Shown here: positions 35,789-45,630 of the stretch, in pieces
How positions within the stretch are numbered: position 1 is the stretch's first letter
Layout of the letters: every line of letters starts with the position of its first letter
From: Paragemmobacter straminiformis
GTDB taxonomy: Bacteria; Pseudomonadota; Alphaproteobacteria; Rhodobacterales; Rhodobacteraceae
Length of the DNA stretch: 64,000 bases
NCBI RefSeq assembly: GCF_014243445.1
Contig: NZ_JACLQD010000002.1
Coordinates: 248,001 to 312,000 of the forward strand
Direction of reading: 5' to 3'
The notes under the pieces: generated by a model
What the model saw: the letters and a program-made list of their open reading frames with translations, nothing else
The model's database searches: none
Told to the model about the DNA's origin: nothing
Program-made: the position numbers and the translations under genes

Positions 35789-35844
35789 CGGTCGGGGCCA
35801 GCATCCCCCGCAAGGCCGGGGCAATGCTGTTCCGCAACCGACCG
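35789..35844 (-). terminator. Nested inverted repeat downstream of tpiA
   Basis: CGGTCGG/CCGACCG (35789, 35838) encloses CAGCAT/ATGCTG (35799, 35824) and a CCCCG/CGGGG core. It ends 14 bp past the tpiA stop, so it may be its terminator; no T-run is seen. Confidence 0.4.
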
Positions 35845-35857
35845 TTCGGGGGCGCGA

Positions 35858-36601
<744 letters not shown>

Positions 36602-36690
36602 AATCGACTCCGTTAAATCCCTGCGAAAGGGTTAGAGGCTGCACACAAAAAGGGAAAGCCCGCGTCGACAGCGCCACGCCGAAAAAATCC

Positions 36691-37050
36691 TCAGGCGGCG
36701 GGCTGGTCCTTGAACTTGATCGACTCGCCGCAGCCGCAGGCCTCGGCCACGTTGGGGTTGTTGAACTTGAAGGTGGATTCAAGCAGCGACGTCTCGTAGT
36801 CGATCTCGGTCCCGAAAAGGAACATTTGCGCCATCGGGGCGATCATCACCCGTGCGCCGTCCTGTTCGATCACCTCGTCCATCGGGTTGACGTCGGCCAC
36901 GTAATCCATCGTGTATTCCATGCCCGCGCAGCCGCCCTTTTTCACGCCGATGCGCAGGCCGGCGCTGTGCTGCATGTCCATCAGCCGCCTGATCTGCCGC
37001 ACGGCGGCGGGGGTGAGGGTGACGGCCTGTTTTCCGGGAATGCCGAACAT
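36691..37050 (-). CDS. HesB/IscA-type iron-sulfur assembly protein
   Basis: A-type Fe-S carrier of 119 aa. The three conserved cysteines are in GGCAGMEY and CGCG. It passes clusters or iron to apoproteins; which of SufA, IscA or ErpA it is cannot be settled from sequence alone. AAGGAG is 8 bp before the ATG at 37050. A SufT-like gene is 1.5 kb away on the same strand, but two unrelated genes are between them. Confidence 0.93.
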   Translation of the reverse strand: MFGIPGKQAVTLTPAAVRQIRRLMDMQHSAGLRIGVKKGGCAGMEYTMDYVADVNPMDEVIEQDGARVMIAPMAQMFLFGTEIDYETSLLESTFKFNNPNVAEACGCGESIKFKDQPAA

Positions 37051-37081
37051 CTGGAAGGCTCCTTGGTCCTTGGCCTTTAAC

Positions 37082-37795
37082 TTAGGGCGTAAAGTCAGGA
37101 ATTCCAAGCGGTGCCAGATGCGCAAGCAGCGCCAAAGTGGCGAAAGCCGTCACAAGCGCCCATGCAAAGGAGGCGAGCGTGCCGATGATGACATATTCGG
37201 ACAGCTTCGCCTCTTCGCGCACGGTGCCGAAACGCAGCACGGATTTGGCGGCGATGAGAAAGCCGATGCCTTCGGCCATGCCGCCCAGCACCATCAGGAA
37301 GATCAGCCCGCGTTCGAGATGGCCGATGGCCCGCCCGCCGCCGGGCAGACCGTCGAGCGCGATCTGGTCGGCCCAGGGCTGCATGAGCTGGCCGATGGCA
37401 AAGCCCCCCGCGCGGATGGCGATGATCGCGCCCGCAAGCAGGGCATAAAGCGGCGGAAGGGCTGTCATCCCCGACCACAGGCCCCCCGCCCAGATCGCGG
37501 GGGCGGTGGCGGCGATGGCGGCAAGGGTGGCCAGATGCAGGGCCTGATCGGCAAGGAAGGTGGCAAAGCGGGCAGGCAGCCGCGCCTTGGCGTAATCGGT
37601 CGCCATGTGCAGGACGGTCAGCACCAGCAGGGCAGGATGCAGGCTGCCGCTGGCCAGAAGGGCTGTCGCCAGCACCACGCCGCCGTGGGCTGCCAGCATG
37701 ACGGGGCGGCGCTTGGCGGCGGCCATCGCGGCGGGTTGCAGCAGGAAATCTGCCAGAGCATGCGCGAAAAGCAGCGCGGCGAGGGTTTCAAACAT
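37082..37795 (-). CDS. DUF3307 membrane protein
   Basis: A 237-aa integral membrane protein with about six hydrophobic helices. The N-terminal LLFAHALADFLLQP is the DUF3307 hallmark. It overlaps the upstream SatD-like gene by 8 bp, a pair seen in many bacteria. No function is established to my knowledge. Co-expression with a predicted DNA-binding or nucleotide-related SatD protein suggests a small regulated membrane module. Confidence 0.87.
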   Translation of the reverse strand: MFETLAALLFAHALADFLLQPAAMAAAKRRPVMLAAHGGVVLATALLASGSLHPALLVLTVLHMATDYAKARLPARFATFLADQALHLATLAAIAATAPAIWAGGLWSGMTALPPLYALLAGAIIAIRAGGFAIGQLMQPWADQIALDGLPGGGRAIGHLERGLIFLMVLGGMAEGIGFLIAAKSVLRFGTVREEAKLSEYVIIGTLASFAWALVTAFATLALLAHLAPLGIPDFTP

Positions 37796-38405
37796 CAAAT
37801 GCACTTTCGAAAGCAAACAGGGCCGGACGCCACGCCGACCAGCCTGCCCCCGAAAGCCGCGCTTGCCAAGCCTGACGTGTGACGCCCAGGCGCGATGCAG
37901 CCTGTGATTGCGTCATATCCGGCGCAGTCAGGGCCAGCGCCATCGCCTCGGCCTGTTCGCGCGACCAGCGGGCGCTGTGCCATTCGCCAAGGGCCACCAG
38001 CGCCTCGTGCCAGGGGGCGATCTGTCCCGCGATGGCCCAGACGCGCCCCCGCGCCATATGGTCGAGCGCGCGGCCCGAGGCGGTGAAAGCGGCGCCTGCC
38101 GCATCGGAAAGGTCGCGGGTTCCGGTCTGGTCGATGGCGCCGATGCCGATGGCGATGCGGGTTTCCAGCCGGGCATCGCCCGCCCTGAGCCGCGCCGCCA
38201 CCAGCAGGGCCGCGCGCAGGGCAAGGGGGGCAGGCGTCACGCATTGCCAGCCATCGCCGCGAAACCGCGTGAGGCGTGGTGCTACGGGGGAAAGGCGGGC
38301 CAGATCTGCGGCCACATCGCCAAGCAGCCCCATCGCCGCCGCCAGACGGTCTGGCGCTTGGGTCGAGGCGATGATGTCTCCGGTCAGGACGGCGAAATGC
38401 TTCAT
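37788..38405 (-). CDS. SatD-family protein with C-terminal helix-turn-helix
   Basis: A 205-aa protein starting KHFAVLTGDIIAS, as in SatD proteins. The middle part (RFRGDGWQC ... RIAIGIGAID) resembles the core of class III nucleotide cyclases or related folds in a loose way. The C-terminus (about 160-185, MTQSQAASRLGVTRQAWQAR) is a clear helix-turn-helix. So it may bind DNA and control its own operon with DUF3307. The 100 bp upstream contain five evenly spread TGCA or GCGC-centred palindromic sites. Confidence 0.85.
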   Translation of the reverse strand: MKHFAVLTGDIIASTQAPDRLAAAMGLLGDVAADLARLSPVAPRLTRFRGDGWQCVTPAPLALRAALLVAARLRAGDARLETRIAIGIGAIDQTGTRDLSDAAGAAFTASGRALDHMARGRVWAIAGQIAPWHEALVALGEWHSARWSREQAEAMALALTAPDMTQSQAASRLGVTRQAWQARLSGAGWSAWRPALFAFESAFDV

Positions 38406-38432
38406 GACGGCATCTTGCCACCATGTCGGGCT

Positions 38433-38500
38433 TTATGCAAGTCTATGGGCTTGCATTTGCGTCTTGCAAGTTAAAAGGCTTGCACATGGGTTGCGCAAGC
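38433..38500. promoter_or_regulatory. Cluster of CTTGCA/TGCAAG sites upstream of satD
   Basis: TGCAAG (38436), CTTGCA (38450), the palindrome CTTGCAAG (38463), CTTGCA (38479) and TTGCGCAA (38491) lie with centres 16, 13, 16 and 12 bp apart. The array is 30-95 bp before the satD start and just beyond the sufT stop. A candidate multi-site operator for the SatD helix-turn-helix or another regulator. Confidence 0.5.
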
Positions 38501-38507
38501 CACGGCG

Positions 38508-38867
38508 TCACATGAAGCCAAGCTCCAGCCGCGCCTCGTCCGACATCATCTCCATGCCCCAGGGCGGATCGAAGGTCATCTGCACGTTGACCGATTTCAC
38601 CCCTGCCACGGGTTCGACCGCATCGGCCACCCAACCGGGCATCTCGCCCGCCACGGGACAGCCCGGCGCGGTCAGGGTCATCATGATGTCGACATCGTTC
38701 TCGGTTCCGATCTGGATGGTGTAGACCAGACCGAGGTCGAAGATATTCACGGGGATTTCAGGGTCATAGACCGTGCGACAGGCTTCGACCACGCTGTCGT
38801 AAAGCGGATGCTCGGTGGTCGAAGGCTCGATCAGGGGGGCGCCCTCGATCTTTTCAGCTTGGGTCAT
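38508..38867 (-). CDS. sufT: SUF-type Fe-S assembly protein (MIP18/DUF59 family)
   Basis: A 119-aa protein of the DUF59/MIP18 family. PEIPVNIFDLGLVYTI and LTAPGCPVAG with the conserved cysteine are visible. SufT-like members help mature Fe-S proteins. It is separated from any other suf gene in the window. The start at 38867 has no strong ribosome site in view; an upstream start is not available. Confidence 0.9.
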   Translation of the reverse strand: MTQAEKIEGAPLIEPSTTEHPLYDSVVEACRTVYDPEIPVNIFDLGLVYTIQIGTENDVDIMMTLTAPGCPVAGEMPGWVADAVEPVAGVKSVNVQMTFDPPWGMEMMSDEARLELGFM

Positions 38868-38960
38868 GGCATGTCCGTAGGTGAGGCCAAAAGCGGGCCA
38901 ATCGGTTGTTGACTGAATATATAGGGAATTGCGTCCCGAGGTCCAGCCTTTGCCGTTCCT

Positions 38961-40595
38961 TTACTGCGGCTGCCATGCCCGCGCGTCTTTGCCGCGTTCC
39001 AGAAGGTAGAAGCCGTCTGCCGCCAGCTTTTGCCACGGGCCCTCGCTGCCGTCGGGCCACAGGACGCGGGCTTCGGTTTCCGTGGCCTCGCCAAGTCCGA
39101 AATGCCACCAGCCAAGCTGCCCGCCCGCATGTCCGCCGCCGATGGTGAGTTCGCGCCGCAAGATCTTCCCGTCGGCGCGCTTCACCTCGATCCAGCCGCC
39201 GATGCCGCTTTGGTTCGGGGCGGGCTGGACGGGCATGAGCGACAGCCAATGCCCCATGCCGCCCGCAGCAGCCGCGCCACCCGAACCCGCGCCCGTGTTG
39301 CGCCAGATCTCGGAGGGTTCGTTGCGGTTCACCACGGCGATGTCGACCAGACCGTCGAGGTTGAAATCGGCCAGCGCCCCGCCGCGCCCCTGCCGCATGC
39401 TGGCGACGCCCGCCTTGTCGCCCGCCTCCATGAAGGTGCCGTCGGGGCGTTGCAGCAGCAGGTTGTTGGGGTCTTTCTCGGCAAAGTCCGGCATTTTCCA
39501 GACGTTGCCCTTGGCGATGAAGATGTCCCACAGACCGTCGTTGTTCACATCCTGAAATTCGGTGTGCCACGCGGTCGAGGGGCGGATGTCGCCGCCCGTG
39601 TAGGGGCGCTGCGCGATGGCCCCCTTGGCAAAGGCCACATCGGCGAATTTGGGCTTGGGCTTGCCGCCTTCGGGCACCTCGGCCAGCGTTTGCAGCTTGT
39701 TGTCGGCCATGCTGGTCAGGAAATAGTCGGGATAGCCGTCAAGGTTCACATCGGTGCTGGCAATGCCCATGCCCCAGATGCGCAGCCGCGCCCAGCCGTC
39801 CTTGTCGGTATAGAGCGCCGGAGGCTGGCCGGGGTCGACCTTCCACATCTGCTCTTGCCCCTTCTTGTAATATTCGCGGTCGTTCGACATGCGCAGCGAG
39901 GGCGTGCCGGACCGGTTCCAGTCGGTGAACAGGATCGACAGGGCGCAGAAGCCGGGTGTCAGGGGCAGGGGGGCGTCAAAGCCCTTGCCTTTGGGGCGAT
40001 AGAGGTGGTTCGGGGTGCAGCTTCCCCAGGGAAAGGCCTCTTGCGTGCGGTCGATATAGGTGCCGATGGCAAGCGTGGGCCAATCGGCGCCCTTTTCCCA
40101 TGTGGCGGCAAAGGCGGTGGACCACAGGTCCAGCCCGTCGAAGCCCCAGTCGGTCGCCTCGGCAAAGCGGCATTCGCCCAAGCCGCGCATCACCTTGTCG
40201 GGGCCGACGCGCAGCAGGACAAGGTCGGTCTGCCCGTCGCTGTCGATGTCGACGGGATAGGCCCCGCCGACCTGATCCAGATCCAGCCCGCTGTCGACGG
40301 GCGTGAATTTCAGCGCGCCGCCGATGGCGCTGTCGTTGCGGAAGAGCTGGCCCTTTGCGGTGCCGCCCGAAAGGTAAAGCTCGGGCTTGAGGTCGCCGTT
40401 GCAATCGAAGGCGGCCGCGCCGCCGCCGACCATGAAGGTCCATTCGCCGGTAAAGCTGTGGGTCAGGCCCGAGCTTGCGGTTTCGTCGGCATAGGCGGGG
40501 ACCGCAGGGTCCTGCGCCCCTGCCGCCGCGGGCAAGAGGGCAGCGGTCAGCAGGGCGGGCAGCAGCAGGGCGGGGGTAAGGCGAAGTGCCGTCAT
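38961..40595 (-). CDS. Secreted CRTAC1-type FG-GAP / UnbV-domain protein
   Basis: Exported 544-aa beta-propeller protein: a signal peptide of about 27 residues (LLPAAAGAQ), then FG-GAP-like repeats with calcium-type loops such as DCNGDLKPEL, DIDSDGQTDL, DVNLDGYPDY, DVNNDGLWDI and DFNLDGLVDI, and a C-terminal ASPIC/UnbV domain (GGHAGGQLGWWHFGLG). It probably mediates binding of other proteins or carbohydrate outside the cytoplasm. It overlaps the upstream haloperoxidase gene by 4 bp, so the two form a secreted pair. Confidence 0.9.
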   Translation of the reverse strand: MTALRLTPALLLPALLTAALLPAAAGAQDPAVPAYADETASSGLTHSFTGEWTFMVGGGAAAFDCNGDLKPELYLSGGTAKGQLFRNDSAIGGALKFTPVDSGLDLDQVGGAYPVDIDSDGQTDLVLLRVGPDKVMRGLGECRFAEATDWGFDGLDLWSTAFAATWEKGADWPTLAIGTYIDRTQEAFPWGSCTPNHLYRPKGKGFDAPLPLTPGFCALSILFTDWNRSGTPSLRMSNDREYYKKGQEQMWKVDPGQPPALYTDKDGWARLRIWGMGIASTDVNLDGYPDYFLTSMADNKLQTLAEVPEGGKPKPKFADVAFAKGAIAQRPYTGGDIRPSTAWHTEFQDVNNDGLWDIFIAKGNVWKMPDFAEKDPNNLLLQRPDGTFMEAGDKAGVASMRQGRGGALADFNLDGLVDIAVVNRNEPSEIWRNTGAGSGGAAAAGGMGHWLSLMPVQPAPNQSGIGGWIEVKRADGKILRRELTIGGGHAGGQLGWWHFGLGEATETEARVLWPDGSEGPWQKLAADGFYLLERGKDARAWQPQ

Positions 40596-41908
40596 TTCCC
40601 CATCCTCAGGTCGATGACATGGGTGGCGATGCAGCGGCCCTGTTCCAGCCCGCGGTCGATGGCGGCGCGGAAATGGATGCCGCCATAAAGCCGCGACAGC
40701 GCGGCCTCGGTAGCGGCCGCGTCGAAATTGGCGAAGTGGCGGGCTTCCATCCCCTCGTCCTCGTGGGCGGCATCGTCAAAGGCGCGGTCGGTGCCGAACA
40801 TCGCGTTCAATACCGCCGCCGCCGCCCCCGACTGGGTGGAATGGCCCGAGGGATATTCGGGGAAAGGCGGGGTGATCAGAAGCGTCTCCCATTTGGGGTC
40901 GATCACGCGGCGGATATAGGTCACGGGGCGCAGCAGGTCGTATTCGTATTTCGTCTGCCAGCAGCCGATGAAGGCATCGGCCGTCACCATGCCCAGCCGG
41001 GCCAGAACCTCGGCCATGCGGGGGGCGTCGGCCTTGTCCTCTTCGAGCAGTTGCAGGGCGAGATACATCCAGTGTCCGGGCGGGGTCCATGTCAGCATCG
41101 GGTCGTCCGACCAGAAGCGGGCGATCAGCTTTTGCTCGTCGGTAAGCGATTTCGAGACATCATAGACCTCTTTCGCCTCTTTGTAGAAATCCGAGGCCGG
41201 GTCTTCGGAATATGCGGGCGGGGGGGGCAGGTCGCAGGTGGCGCCGTCCTTCATTGCAAAGGGGCGGACCTTGCCCCAGTCGGGCAGAAGCGGGGCCTGC
41301 TGCTGAACGATCAGGCTGGTGGGCACCCATTTTTCCGGCCCCTTCGGCGCGTCATAGGCATAGGGAAAGCCCATGTTCTCGATCTTGGCGCCGCCGTCGG
41401 TTTCAGACCAGGCGATGATATGGGCCGCCACCGCCTGACCATAGGCGCGGCTGCGCGACAGGGTGTCGGGATCGACCCCTTCGGCCGCCTGCGCGCCGAG
41501 TTGTTTTGCCATCGCGGCCTTGGCGCGCTGGCCGGTCGGGCCAGTGTTGAAGAAGAAATACTCGACCGAGGCGGTGAGGGCTGCTTCCATCACGGCGCCC
41601 TCGTCATAGGCAGCCGCTTCGCGGGGGGGCAGCGGGGTCAGGCCGTTCACCTGTCCGGCAAGGCTGGTCAGGCCGGGGGTGCCCGAGGCGGTCGCCTCAT
41701 AGGCCGTGACGCCAAGGTAGCCCATCGTTCGGGCGGCGACGGGGGGCGAATAGGTCGGCGTATGGCGGATCAGTTCGAGGATCAGCTTGTACCAGTTGGC
41801 CATGACATAGGCCGGATCGCTGGCGGCCTGCGCCGGCGCGGCCAGAGGCAGGGTTGCAAGCGCCAGAACGGCGGCGAACCTGCTGAAAAAACGTGCAAAC
41901 CCCATCAT
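40592..41908 (-). CDS. Secreted vanadium-dependent haloperoxidase / PAP2-superfamily protein
   Basis: A 438-aa exported protein with signal peptide (ALATLPLAAPAQA). The C-terminal half carries the PAP2/haloperoxidase active site: RPVTYIR, PEYPSGHSTQSGAA with the catalytic histidine, and SRLYGGIHFRAAID with the third phosphate/vanadate-binding region. It may oxidise halides or hydrolyse a phosphate ester; sequence cannot decide. GGAGG lies 8 bp before the first of two ATGs (41908). Coupled to the CRTAC1-type gene. Confidence 0.88.
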   Translation of the reverse strand: MMGFARFFSRFAAVLALATLPLAAPAQAASDPAYVMANWYKLILELIRHTPTYSPPVAARTMGYLGVTAYEATASGTPGLTSLAGQVNGLTPLPPREAAAYDEGAVMEAALTASVEYFFFNTGPTGQRAKAAMAKQLGAQAAEGVDPDTLSRSRAYGQAVAAHIIAWSETDGGAKIENMGFPYAYDAPKGPEKWVPTSLIVQQQAPLLPDWGKVRPFAMKDGATCDLPPPPAYSEDPASDFYKEAKEVYDVSKSLTDEQKLIARFWSDDPMLTWTPPGHWMYLALQLLEEDKADAPRMAEVLARLGMVTADAFIGCWQTKYEYDLLRPVTYIRRVIDPKWETLLITPPFPEYPSGHSTQSGAAAAVLNAMFGTDRAFDDAAHEDEGMEARHFANFDAAATEAALSRLYGGIHFRAAIDRGLEQGRCIATHVIDLRMGK

Positions 41909-41996
41909 CCGGCCCTCCCAAGCGCGAAAGCGAAGGAACCACGCCGCCGCGGGGCGTGGCAAGGGGGATTCCGCGGGGGAGCTTGCGCGCAAGGAA

Positions 41997-42024
41997 AAGG
42001 CCCGGACCTTGCGGGCCGGGCCTT
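41997..42024 (-). terminator. Terminator of ssb
   Basis: AAGGCCCGG/CCGGGCCTT (9 bp, 41997-42005 with 42016-42024) followed on the minus strand by TTTTCCTT, 16 bp past the ssb stop. Confidence 0.8.
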
Positions 42025-42039
42025 GGAAACTGTCGGGGA

Positions 42040-42591
42040 TCAGAAGGGGATCTCGTCGTCCATGTCGTTGGCACGGCCGCCGCCGCCGCCTGCGGCCCCG
42101 CCGCCATAACCGCCACCGCCGCCACCGCGCGCGGCCGGGGCACCGCCCGATGCGCCACCGCCGTAAGAGCCGCCGCCGCCCTGATAATCGTCATAGCCGC
42201 GGTCGTCGCCACCGCCCGCACCGCCGCCGCCGCCTTCGCCACGGCCACCAAGAAGCGTCAACTCGCCCCGATACTGGCGCAGGACGACTTCGGTCGTGTA
42301 GCGGTCGGCGCCCGACTGGTCCTGCCATTTGCGGGTTTCGAGCTGCCCTTCGATATAGACGGTCGAGCCTTTGCGCAGATATTGCTCGGCGATCTTGGCA
42401 AGGGCTTCGTTGAAGATGGCGACCGAATGCCATTCGGTGCGCTCCTTGCGCTCGCCCGTGGCCTTGTCGCGCCATGTCTCGCTGGTGGCGATGCGCAGGT
42501 TCACGACCTTGCCGCCATTGGGGAAACTGCGCACTTCCGGGTCGCGCCCCAGATTGCCGACGATGATGACCTTGTTGACCGAACCTGCCAT
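42040..42591 (-). CDS. ssb: Single-stranded DNA-binding protein
   Basis: Binds and protects single-stranded DNA in replication and repair; 183 aa. The OB fold is residues 1-110 ([26 protein letters not shown]). A glycine-rich linker follows (about 112-175), and the acidic tip DMDDEIPF is the site for partner proteins. GGGAGAGG lies 5 bp before the ATG at 42591; an earlier in-frame start adds residues without similarity. Divergent from the transglycosylase gene. Confidence 0.97.
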   Translation of the reverse strand: MAGSVNKVIIVGNLGRDPEVRSFPNGGKVVNLRIATSETWRDKATGERKERTEWHSVAIFNEALAKIAEQYLRKGSTVYIEGQLETRKWQDQSGADRYTTEVVLRQYRGELTLLGGRGEGGGGGAGGGDDRGYDDYQGGGGSYGGGASGGAPAARGGGGGGYGGGAAGGGGGRANDMDDEIPF

Positions 42592-42778
42592 TCGTACCTC
42601 TCCCGAATCTTTTCCGTGACGGAACCCTATCCGCCGCTTGGTTAACAAAACGCTATAGCGGCACGACCGGCCTGCCGCAATCAGCCGCTGCGGCTTTGCG
42701 CCCCGTTGCGGCGAGGGGGCTGGTCAAAACGCCTCAATTCGGGAATAGTCTGGCGCAAAATCGGCGTCAGGGACGGGA

Positions 42779-43378
42779 ATGGTGTATCAACTTGGCGGAA
42801 GATGGCTTTTGGCCAGCAGCTTTGCCCTGCTGGCAGGGGCAGCCCATGCCGAGGGCCTGACCTTTGGCGGCAGCACCTCGCGCTCGGATGTCTTCGCCTC
42901 GCAGACGCGCCTGATGGACAGGAAGCTGTCAAAGCAATATTCCGCCTCGGTCCGGCTGAAGCCCGATTACAGCGGGGTTCTGGCCGATGGCCCCTTGCCC
43001 GCCTATCGCGGCAGCTACAAAGGCGAATTCCTCGAAGCCGCCAAGGAGGCCGCGCGCGCGCATGATGTGCCCGAAGACCTGTTCTTGCGGCTGGTGCAGC
43101 AGGAAAGCGGCTGGAACCCGGGTGCCGTGTCGCCCAAGGGGGCAACGGGTCTGGCGCAACTGATGCCGGAAACCGCCGATCTGCTGGGCGTGGACATCAA
43201 CGACCCGCAGGAAAACCTGCGCGGCGGGGCGCGTTACCTGCGGATGATGTATGACAAGTTCGGCAGCTGGCGTCTGGCGCTGGCCGCCTATAACGCAGGC
43301 CCGAAAGCGGTCGAGTCGGCGGGCGGCGTGCCGGAATTCGACGAGACGCAGAATTACGTCAAGGCGATCCTCGGCTGA
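42779..43378 (+). CDS. Lytic transglycosylase (SLT domain)
   Basis: Exported murein-cleaving enzyme of 199 aa. A signal peptide (about 1-24, LLAGAAHA) is followed by a linker and the C-terminal SLT domain (about 75-195): [20 protein letters not shown] carries the catalytic glutamate, GLAQLMP and AYNAGP are family motifs. Without lipobox, so probably periplasmic. The AGGGACGGGA before the ATG is a fair ribosome site. Cell-wall remodelling role; the partner complex is unknown. Confidence 0.93.
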   Translation: MVYQLGGRWLLASSFALLAGAAHAEGLTFGGSTSRSDVFASQTRLMDRKLSKQYSASVRLKPDYSGVLADGPLPAYRGSYKGEFLEAAKEAARAHDVPEDLFLRLVQQESGWNPGAVSPKGATGLAQLMPETADLLGVDINDPQENLRGGARYLRMMYDKFGSWRLALAAYNAGPKAVESAGGVPEFDETQNYVKAILG

Positions 43379-43441
43379 CCACGGGCGCGAAAGGGCACTT
43401 TCCGACGCGGGGAATGCATCGGAAAACGCGGCTGATTTCGC

Positions 43442-45529
43442 CTATTCGGCCGCCATCTTGATCACCGGCTCCATGTTCGCCAGCACATCGTCGGGCAGGT
43501 GGCATTTGATCTGGTGCTGGCCCTCAAGCATCCGCACCGGCGGCATGACCGTCTCGCACAGGTTCCCCGCGACCTTGCCCTTCCAGCGGCAGCGGGTCTG
43601 GAACGGGCAGCCGGGCGGCGGGTTCATGGCCGAGGGAATGTCACCCTCGAGCACGATGCGCTGCTTGATGACGCGGGTGTCGGCAATCGGAACGGCAGAG
43701 AGCAGCGCCTCGGTATAGGGGTGGTAGGGCGGCTGGAACACCTGATCGGTGGTGCCCATTTCCACCACATGGCCCAGATACATCACCATCACCCGGTCCG
43801 AGAGGTAGCGCACGATCGACAGGTCATGGCTGATGAACAGAAGCGTGGTGCGGTTCTTGCGCTGGATGTCCATCAACAGGTCGGTCACCGCCGCCTGAAC
43901 CGATACGTCAAGCGCCGAGACGGGTTCGTCGGCCACGACGACCTTGGCCCCGCCCGCAAAGGCCCGCGCGATGCCGACGCGCTGCTTCTGGCCGCCCGAA
44001 AGCTGGCGCGGCATCCGCTCGGCAAAGGCGCGGGGCAATTTCACGAGGTCGAGAAGTTCCAGCATCCGGTCGCTGCGTTCCTGATCGGATTTGCCGTAGT
44101 CGAAGATCTCGAGCGCGCGGATGATCTGGCGGCCCACGTTCATCGAGGGGTTCAGCGTGTCGAAGGGGTTCTGGAACACCATCTGCACCTGGCTGATCGT
44201 GTCGGTGTTGCGCTGCTGGATGGGCGTGGACTGGATGTTCTCGTCAAAGAGCATGATCTCGCCGCTGGTGGCGGTTTCCAGCCCCATCAGCACCTTGGCA
44301 AAGGTGGATTTGCCGCAGCCGGATTCGCCCACGATGGCAAGGGTTTCGCCCTCGTGCGCCTCGAAGGACAGCGTCTCGTTGGCCTTGACCACCTTTCTCG
44401 AACCGCCCCCGAAGGCGCCGGTCGAGACCGAGTAGTATTTCTTCAGGTCGTCGAGCTTGAGAACCACCTTGCCGACGGGTGTCTTCTCGAACACCTTGGC
44501 GGCTTTCAGCGGGGCGTCCCAGTCGATTTCCCCGATGCGCAGGCAGCGGCTTTCGTGGCGGTTGCTGTCGGCCACGTCGGCCATCGGGATTTCGGCCTTG
44601 TTGCAGCGGCCTTCGGCAAAGTAGTCGCAGCGCGGGCCGAAGTTGCAGCCCTGCGGGCGTTCGTGCGGCAAGGGGAAGTTGCCCGGAATGGCGACGAGCG
44701 GGCGCGAGTTCTTGTCCGCCCCCGGCAGCGGGATCGAGCGGAAGAGCGCCTGCGTATAGGGATGGCGCATCTTGTCGAAGACGTCCTTGACGTTGCCCGT
44801 CTCGACCGCCTCGCCGGAATACATCACGCACAGGCGGTTGCAGACGTCGAGGACGAGGCCGAGGTTGTGGCTGATGAACAGCATCGAGGTGCCGTATTTG
44901 TGGCCCAGATCCTTGACGAGGTCGATCACCCCCGCCTCGACCGTCACATCGAGCGCGGTGGTGGGTTCGTCGAGGATGAGAAGCGCGGGCTTCGACATCA
45001 GCGCCATCGCGATGACGATGCGTTGCTGCTGCCCGCCCGAAAGCTGGTGCGGATAGCTGCCAAGGATACGGTCGGGGTCGGGCAGGCGGACATCGGCCAC
45101 GATCTGGCGGGCGAGTTTCCACGCCTCGTCGCGGGCCATGCCCTGATGGATCATCGGCACTTCGGCAAGCTGCGCGCCGATCTTCATGGCGGGGTTCAGC
45201 GAGGCCATCGGTTCCTGATAGATCATCGCGATCTCGGAGCCGCGGATGTGGCGCAGTTCCTCTTCGGTCATATGGGTCAGGTCGCGGCCCTTGAACTTGA
45301 TCGAGCCGCCGACGATGCGCCCGTTCTTGCCCAGATCGCGCATCACCGCCAGCGCCACCGTGGACTTGCCGCAGCCGGATTCGCCCACCAGCCCCATCGC
45401 CTCGCCCGCCATCACGGTGCAGGAGAAATCCATCACGGCCGGAATCTCGCGCAGGCGGGTGAAGAAGCTGATCGAGAGGTTCTCGATTTCGAGGATCGGT
45501 TTCGACGGGTCCCAGTTGGTGTCAGTCAT
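43442..45529 (-). CDS. Dipeptide/oligopeptide-type ABC ATPase, two domains fused
   Basis: A 695-aa protein joining two ATPases of the Dpp/Opp type (DppD-like about 10-330, DppF-like about 345-690). Each half has Walker A GESGCGKST, a signature (LSGGQQQRIVIAMA; LSGGQKQRVGIARA), a Walker B aspartate with glutamate (ILDEPTTALDV; VADEPVSALDV) and the C-terminal cysteine motif of this subfamily (CNFGPRCDYF; CPFQTRCRW). It drives the two permeases encoded upstream. The substrate may be a peptide, opine or other compound. Composite repeat copy 8 lies just upstream. Confidence 0.95.
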   Translation of the reverse strand: MTDTNWDPSKPILEIENLSISFFTRLREIPAVMDFSCTVMAGEAMGLVGESGCGKSTVALAVMRDLGKNGRIVGGSIKFKGRDLTHMTEEELRHIRGSEIAMIYQEPMASLNPAMKIGAQLAEVPMIHQGMARDEAWKLARQIVADVRLPDPDRILGSYPHQLSGGQQQRIVIAMALMSKPALLILDEPTTALDVTVEAGVIDLVKDLGHKYGTSMLFISHNLGLVLDVCNRLCVMYSGEAVETGNVKDVFDKMRHPYTQALFRSIPLPGADKNSRPLVAIPGNFPLPHERPQGCNFGPRCDYFAEGRCNKAEIPMADVADSNRHESRCLRIGEIDWDAPLKAAKVFEKTPVGKVVLKLDDLKKYYSVSTGAFGGGSRKVVKANETLSFEAHEGETLAIVGESGCGKSTFAKVLMGLETATSGEIMLFDENIQSTPIQQRNTDTISQVQMVFQNPFDTLNPSMNVGRQIIRALEIFDYGKSDQERSDRMLELLDLVKLPRAFAERMPRQLSGGQKQRVGIARAFAGGAKVVVADEPVSALDVSVQAAVTDLLMDIQRKNRTTLLFISHDLSIVRYLSDRVMVMYLGHVVEMGTTDQVFQPPYHPYTEALLSAVPIADTRVIKQRIVLEGDIPSAMNPPPGCPFQTRCRWKGKVAGNLCETVMPPVRMLEGQHQIKCHLPDDVLANMEPVIKMAAE

Positions 45530-45559
45530 GGCAGCCTCGCGCGGGTTGATGGCGCAGGA

Positions 45560-45614
45560 GCGGGGGTTTCACACCCCCGCGCCCCCGTGGGATATTTGGG
45601 AAAAGAAGAAGCGG
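45560..45614 (-). repeat. Composite intergenic repeat, copy 8, inside the transporter operon
   Basis: Outer hairpin GCGGGGGT/ACCCCCGC (45560-45580) and head (45581-45614) with a diverged CTTCTTCTTTTCC start and AAATATCCCACGGGGG. It fills the gap between the permease stop (45631) and the ATPase start (45529) within one operon, so it is unlikely to be a full terminator. Confidence 0.82.
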
Positions 45615-45630
45615 GCGGAACGGGACATGG

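Noticed and set aside
43399-43425. TTTCCGA/TCGGAAA inverted repeat between the transglycosylase and the ABC ATPase
   Set aside because: Loop of 13 bases and no T-run; too weak to call a terminator although the convergent position would fit.
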